From: Rickettsiales bacterium
GTDB lineage: Bacteria; Pseudomonadota; Alphaproteobacteria; Rickettsiales; UBA3002
Direction: 5' to 3'
NCBI GenBank assembly: GCA_947441895.1
Contig: CANEUT010000072.1
Location: 1-7,828 of the forward strand
DNA length: 7,828 nucleotides
Shown: positions 6,318 to 7,828 of the stretch, one piece after another
How positions within the stretch are numbered: the stretch's first letter is position 1
Layout: every line of letters begins with the position of its first letter
Made by a program: the position numbers and the translations under genes
The notes under the pieces: generated by a model
Seen by the model: only the letters and a program-made list of their open reading frames with translations
Told to the model about the DNA's origin: nothing
The model's database searches: none

Positions 6318-6812
6318 CTATTGCTGCGGTGGCAATGCAGGCACTTCGCCAGCTGGTGGCAGGCCCGGAGCAGCACCAACCGGAGGCAACCCAGGTGCGC
6401 CAGCTGGTGGCAGCGGCGCGGGAGCAGGCATTGCTTCTGGCGGCATAGGCGCCGGGGCTGGGGCCATGTTTGGATCAGGCACCATGCCCGGAGCCGGCGC
6501 CATGCCTGGCGCTTCTTCATAAGCTGGAGGCGCTTCCACGGGGGCGGGCGCCATTTCCATCGCTGCGGGTGGCGGTGTCATTTCCTGTGCTTTTTGCTCG
6601 GCACGGGCGCGTGCTTCCTCGCGTTTCTTGCGGGCACGTTCGGCGGCGATTGCTTTCTGTTTACGAATTTTTGCGGCTTCGTGCTTAATTTCTTTCACCT
6701 CTTGTTCAGTTAGCGCTGCACTTGGCGCACCGAAAGGTATGGCAGCTGTCTGGGCAAGGGCGGTGGTAGACAAAGCGGTGGCGGCAAGCAGGCCAAACAA
6801 AAGCGGACGCAT
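6318..6812 (-). CDS. secreted or periplasmic Pro/Ala/Met-rich protein
   Basis: I do not recognise a family. The 164-residue protein has three parts. Residues 1-20 form a classical Sec signal peptide (MRPLLFGLL...TTALA), with likely cleavage after Ala20 before Gln21. Residues about 35-78 form a highly charged, Lys/Arg/Glu/Ala-rich stretch expected to be a long helix or coiled coil. Residues 79-164 are low-complexity, dominated by Pro, Ala, Met and Gly (APAPGMVPDPNMAPAPAP), and end with LPPAG/LPPVG repeats and LPPQQ. There is no cysteine lipobox. Such tails are often disordered spacers or wall/envelope-contacting segments, but this is only analogy. The start is well supported: AAGGAG lies 5 nt before the ATG. 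The gene is single-cistron with its own terminator at 6265-6297. It is divergent from the gene at 7042. Expression may be controlled through the inverted repeat at 6857-6890. Confidence 0.8.
   Translation of the reverse strand: MRPLLFGLLAATALSTTALAQTAAIPFGAPSAALTEQEVKEIKHEAAKIRKQKAIAAERARKKREEARARAEQKAQEMTPPPAAMEMAPAPVEAPPAYEEAPGMAPAPGMVPDPNMAPAPAPMPPEAMPAPAPLPPAGAPGLPPVGAAPGLPPAGEVPALPPQQ
6347..6413. repeat. 17-codon direct repeat in the Pro-rich tail
   Basis: CGCCAGCTGGTGGCAG occurs identically at 6347-6362 and 6398-6413, 51 bp apart. In the protein this gives LPPAG at residues 134-138 and again at 151-155, with a related LPPVG between them at 142-146. It looks like a small in-frame duplication inside the low-complexity tail. 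Confidence 0.75.
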
Positions 6813-6855
6813 GGAAACTCCTTAAACAATAGATTTTTTAATGTCCGCACTCTGC

Positions 6856-6891
6856 GCAAAAATTTGCATTTCTGTCTAGGCAAATTTTTGG
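6856..6891. promoter_or_regulatory. inverted repeat resembling a pair of operator sites
   Basis: CAAAAATTTGC (6857-6867) and GCAAATTTTTG (6880-6890) are perfect 11-bp inverted copies, separated by 12 nt. Each arm is also a near-palindrome of the form GCAAA-N2-TTTGC: the left arm perfect (6856-6867), the right with one mismatch (6880-6891). Their centres are 24 bp apart. The element lies 45-78 bp upstream of the minus-strand ATG at 6812, where a repressor or activator could act. No T-run follows, which argues against an intrinsic terminator. The regulator is unknown. Confidence 0.45.
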
Positions 6892-7027
6892 TGAGGCTTA
6901 AAGAGGCAACGAAACATAGGGCATCTCAGAAATGAGTGTTTTAGCCAATTTTCCCTTAATAAAAGCCATTTATGTCATCAAACCTTCATACTCACACCCC
7001 CATAAATTGGTTAAAATGAGCAATGAT

Positions 7028-7033
7028 AAGGAG
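7028..7033 (+). promoter_or_regulatory. ribosome binding site that decides the TTG start at 7042
   Basis: AAGGAG lies 8 nt before TTG. In-frame TGA (7024) and TAA (7027) codons stand just upstream, so translation must start after them. The only near start codons are CTG (7039) and TTG (7042), and TTG is the more usual bacterial choice. Confidence 0.7.
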
Positions 7034-7041
7034 ATAGACTG

Positions 7042-7828
7042 TTGTCTGATAACGACACCATCGCCACAACCGCCCCACCGGCGACTGAGGCCAAAAAGCA
7101 CTTATCGAAAGGCGACAGGCTTTTCGATACGCTGGTCTATACCGGCCTCAATAACATTTCGACCTTTGTGCTGACGCTTGGCATTACCTATGGATTGTTG
7201 CATGGATTCAAAAAAGTGGGGGTTGGCAAAGAGGCCGTCAATGAACATTTCAAAAAAGCATCCGCAGATCTTGGTGCATTTTTAGAGAAAATGAAATCTG
7301 GCCGTGGCGAGCATGCGCCCACAATTATGTTAACCACTGCGCTTGGTATTGGTGGCACGCTGATGATTGTGCCGATTAAATTTCTGGAAGATCGCCGCAC
7401 TGGAATTGTCGGCTATTTCAATAAAAAACTCGGCGATAAAACCGATCCCTCGGAATTGAAAGAAGCCCCCAAACAAAGCTGGGGAAGCCTGCTTTTGGGA
7501 CGCGCCACTGCCTGGTTGGTTGTTTTTGCAAGCCTTACGGGGGCAGCCAAACTTCTTGGCAGCGATAAATTTGCTAAGTTTGAGGAAGGCTTTGCCGAAC
7601 ATGTGGTGGCAAAACCGCTTGGCAAATCGGTCAAAACATTTGGTGAACACACCGCCCAGTTCCGCTTGGGAAAAATTGCGGCGATTGACGTTTTTGCCAC
7701 GCTGGCGGCAACTATTCTGCTTGAAACATCGAGCAAATTATTCGCCCGCCGGCGCGAAGAAAAAGAACGTCTCAAGGCCCCTTCGCCAGAAACAACTGTG
7801 GCCATGCCACGCGTGGCACCAATAGCAC
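7042..7828 (+). CDS. hypothetical multi-pass membrane protein, 3' end outside the window
   Basis: An open frame of 262 codons runs without a stop to the right edge. I do not recognise the family. The start is TTG (first residues M-SDNDTIATTAPPATEAKK), chosen from the ribosome binding site at 7028-7033 and the upstream in-frame stops. Four hydrophobic segments are visible: about residues 35-56 (NNISTFVLTLGITYGLLHGF), 93-114 (IMLTTALGIGGTLMIVPIKF), 150-172 (LLLGRATAWLVVFASLTGAA) and 212-234 (IAAIDVFATLAATILLETSS). Between them are soluble, Lys-rich loops of about 35-40 residues each. The segment after the last helix is strongly charged (RRREEKERLK, 236-245), then Pro/Thr-rich. The pattern suggests an integral inner-membrane protein. 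Its codon usage and amino-acid make-up look normal for the window. No catalytic or transport signature is evident. It is divergent from the secreted-protein gene and has no visible partner in the window. Confidence 0.75.
   Translation, partial: MSDNDTIATTAPPATEAKKHLSKGDRLFDTLVYTGLNNISTFVLTLGITYGLLHGFKKVGVGKEAVNEHFKKASADLGAFLEKMKSGRGEHAPTIMLTTALGIGGTLMIVPIKFLEDRRTGIVGYFNKKLGDKTDPSELKEAPKQSWGSLLLGRATAWLVVFASLTGAAKLLGSDKFAKFEEGFAEHVVAKPLGKSVKTFGEHTAQFRLGKIAAIDVFATLAATILLETSSKLFARRREEKERLKAPSPETTVAMPRVAPIA

Larger units (their letters stand above)
6813..7041. other. divergent intergenic region
   Basis: This 229-bp AT-richer gap must hold the promoters of the minus-strand gene at 6318-6812 and the plus-strand gene from 7042. 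It contains the inverted repeat described at 6856-6891 and A/T tracts near 6834-6840. TAAAAT (7012-7017) could be a -10 box for the plus-strand gene, but no matching -35 lies at the right distance. No convincing promoter for the minus-strand gene could be placed. I found no RNA gene or coding frame here. Confidence 0.5.

Noticed and set aside
6857..6890. Inverted repeat as an intrinsic terminator
   Set aside because: The stem is AT-rich with no following T-run, and it lies between two divergent genes, where no transcript needs to end.
6932..7174. Plus-strand 80-codon frame starting at ATG 6932
   Set aside because: It has no ribosome binding site and runs across the start of the gene at 7042 in another frame; its translation becomes low-quality Pro/Arg/Thr-rich sequence there.
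7520..7825. Plus-strand 101-codon frame inside the TTG-start gene, and minus-strand frames at 7188-7805
   Set aside because: They overlap the 262-codon frame with membrane segments and ribosome binding site, lack their own signals, and have translations with shadow-like composition.

Overview
The window looks like an ordinary, compact chromosomal segment of an alphaproteobacterium. The protein sequences fit that group, sampled coding lines run near 57% GC, and a dispersed-type palindromic repeat common in proteobacteria is present. I cannot name the genus. It contains no rRNA, tRNA, CRISPR array, transposase or phage gene.

Bases 63-6108 hold six genes, all on the minus strand and packed like an operon. 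In transcription order they are gltX (glutamyl-tRNA synthetase), cysS (cysteinyl-tRNA synthetase), a small potassium-channel-like membrane protein, cimA (citramalate synthase), an AT-richer hypothetical membrane-anchored protein, and a trmJ-like tRNA methyltransferase. gltX and cysS overlap by 4 nt (GTGA). cysS and the channel overlap by 1 nt (TAATG). The hypothetical gene starts 5 nt after cimA and abuts trmJ exactly. The only real gap, 37 nt before cimA, holds a good sigma70-type promoter so close to the ATG that cimA may be made from a leaderless mRNA. Two of the genes charge tRNA, one makes the first intermediate of threonine-independent isoleucine synthesis, and one probably modifies tRNA, so the core theme is translation and amino-acid supply. 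The channel and the hypothetical protein do not fit that theme.

Bases 6109-6317 are the leader of gltX. They hold a 76-bp double-hairpin palindromic repeat directly upstream of the gltX ribosome binding site, a weak candidate promoter, and a hairpin terminator that ends the next gene upstream. That gene (6318-6812, minus) encodes a secreted protein with a signal peptide, a charged helix and a proline/alanine/methionine-rich tail.

Bases 6813-7041 separate two divergent genes and contain a perfect 11-bp inverted repeat whose arms are themselves near-palindromes, like a pair of operator sites. From 7042 a plus-strand gene with a TTG start and a clear AAGGAG ribosome binding site runs off the right edge. 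It encodes an unrecognised protein with about four membrane segments. I see no clearly new biological system. The points most worth checking are the possible leaderless cimA, the compositionally odd gene between cimA and trmJ, and the inverted repeat in the divergent promoter region.
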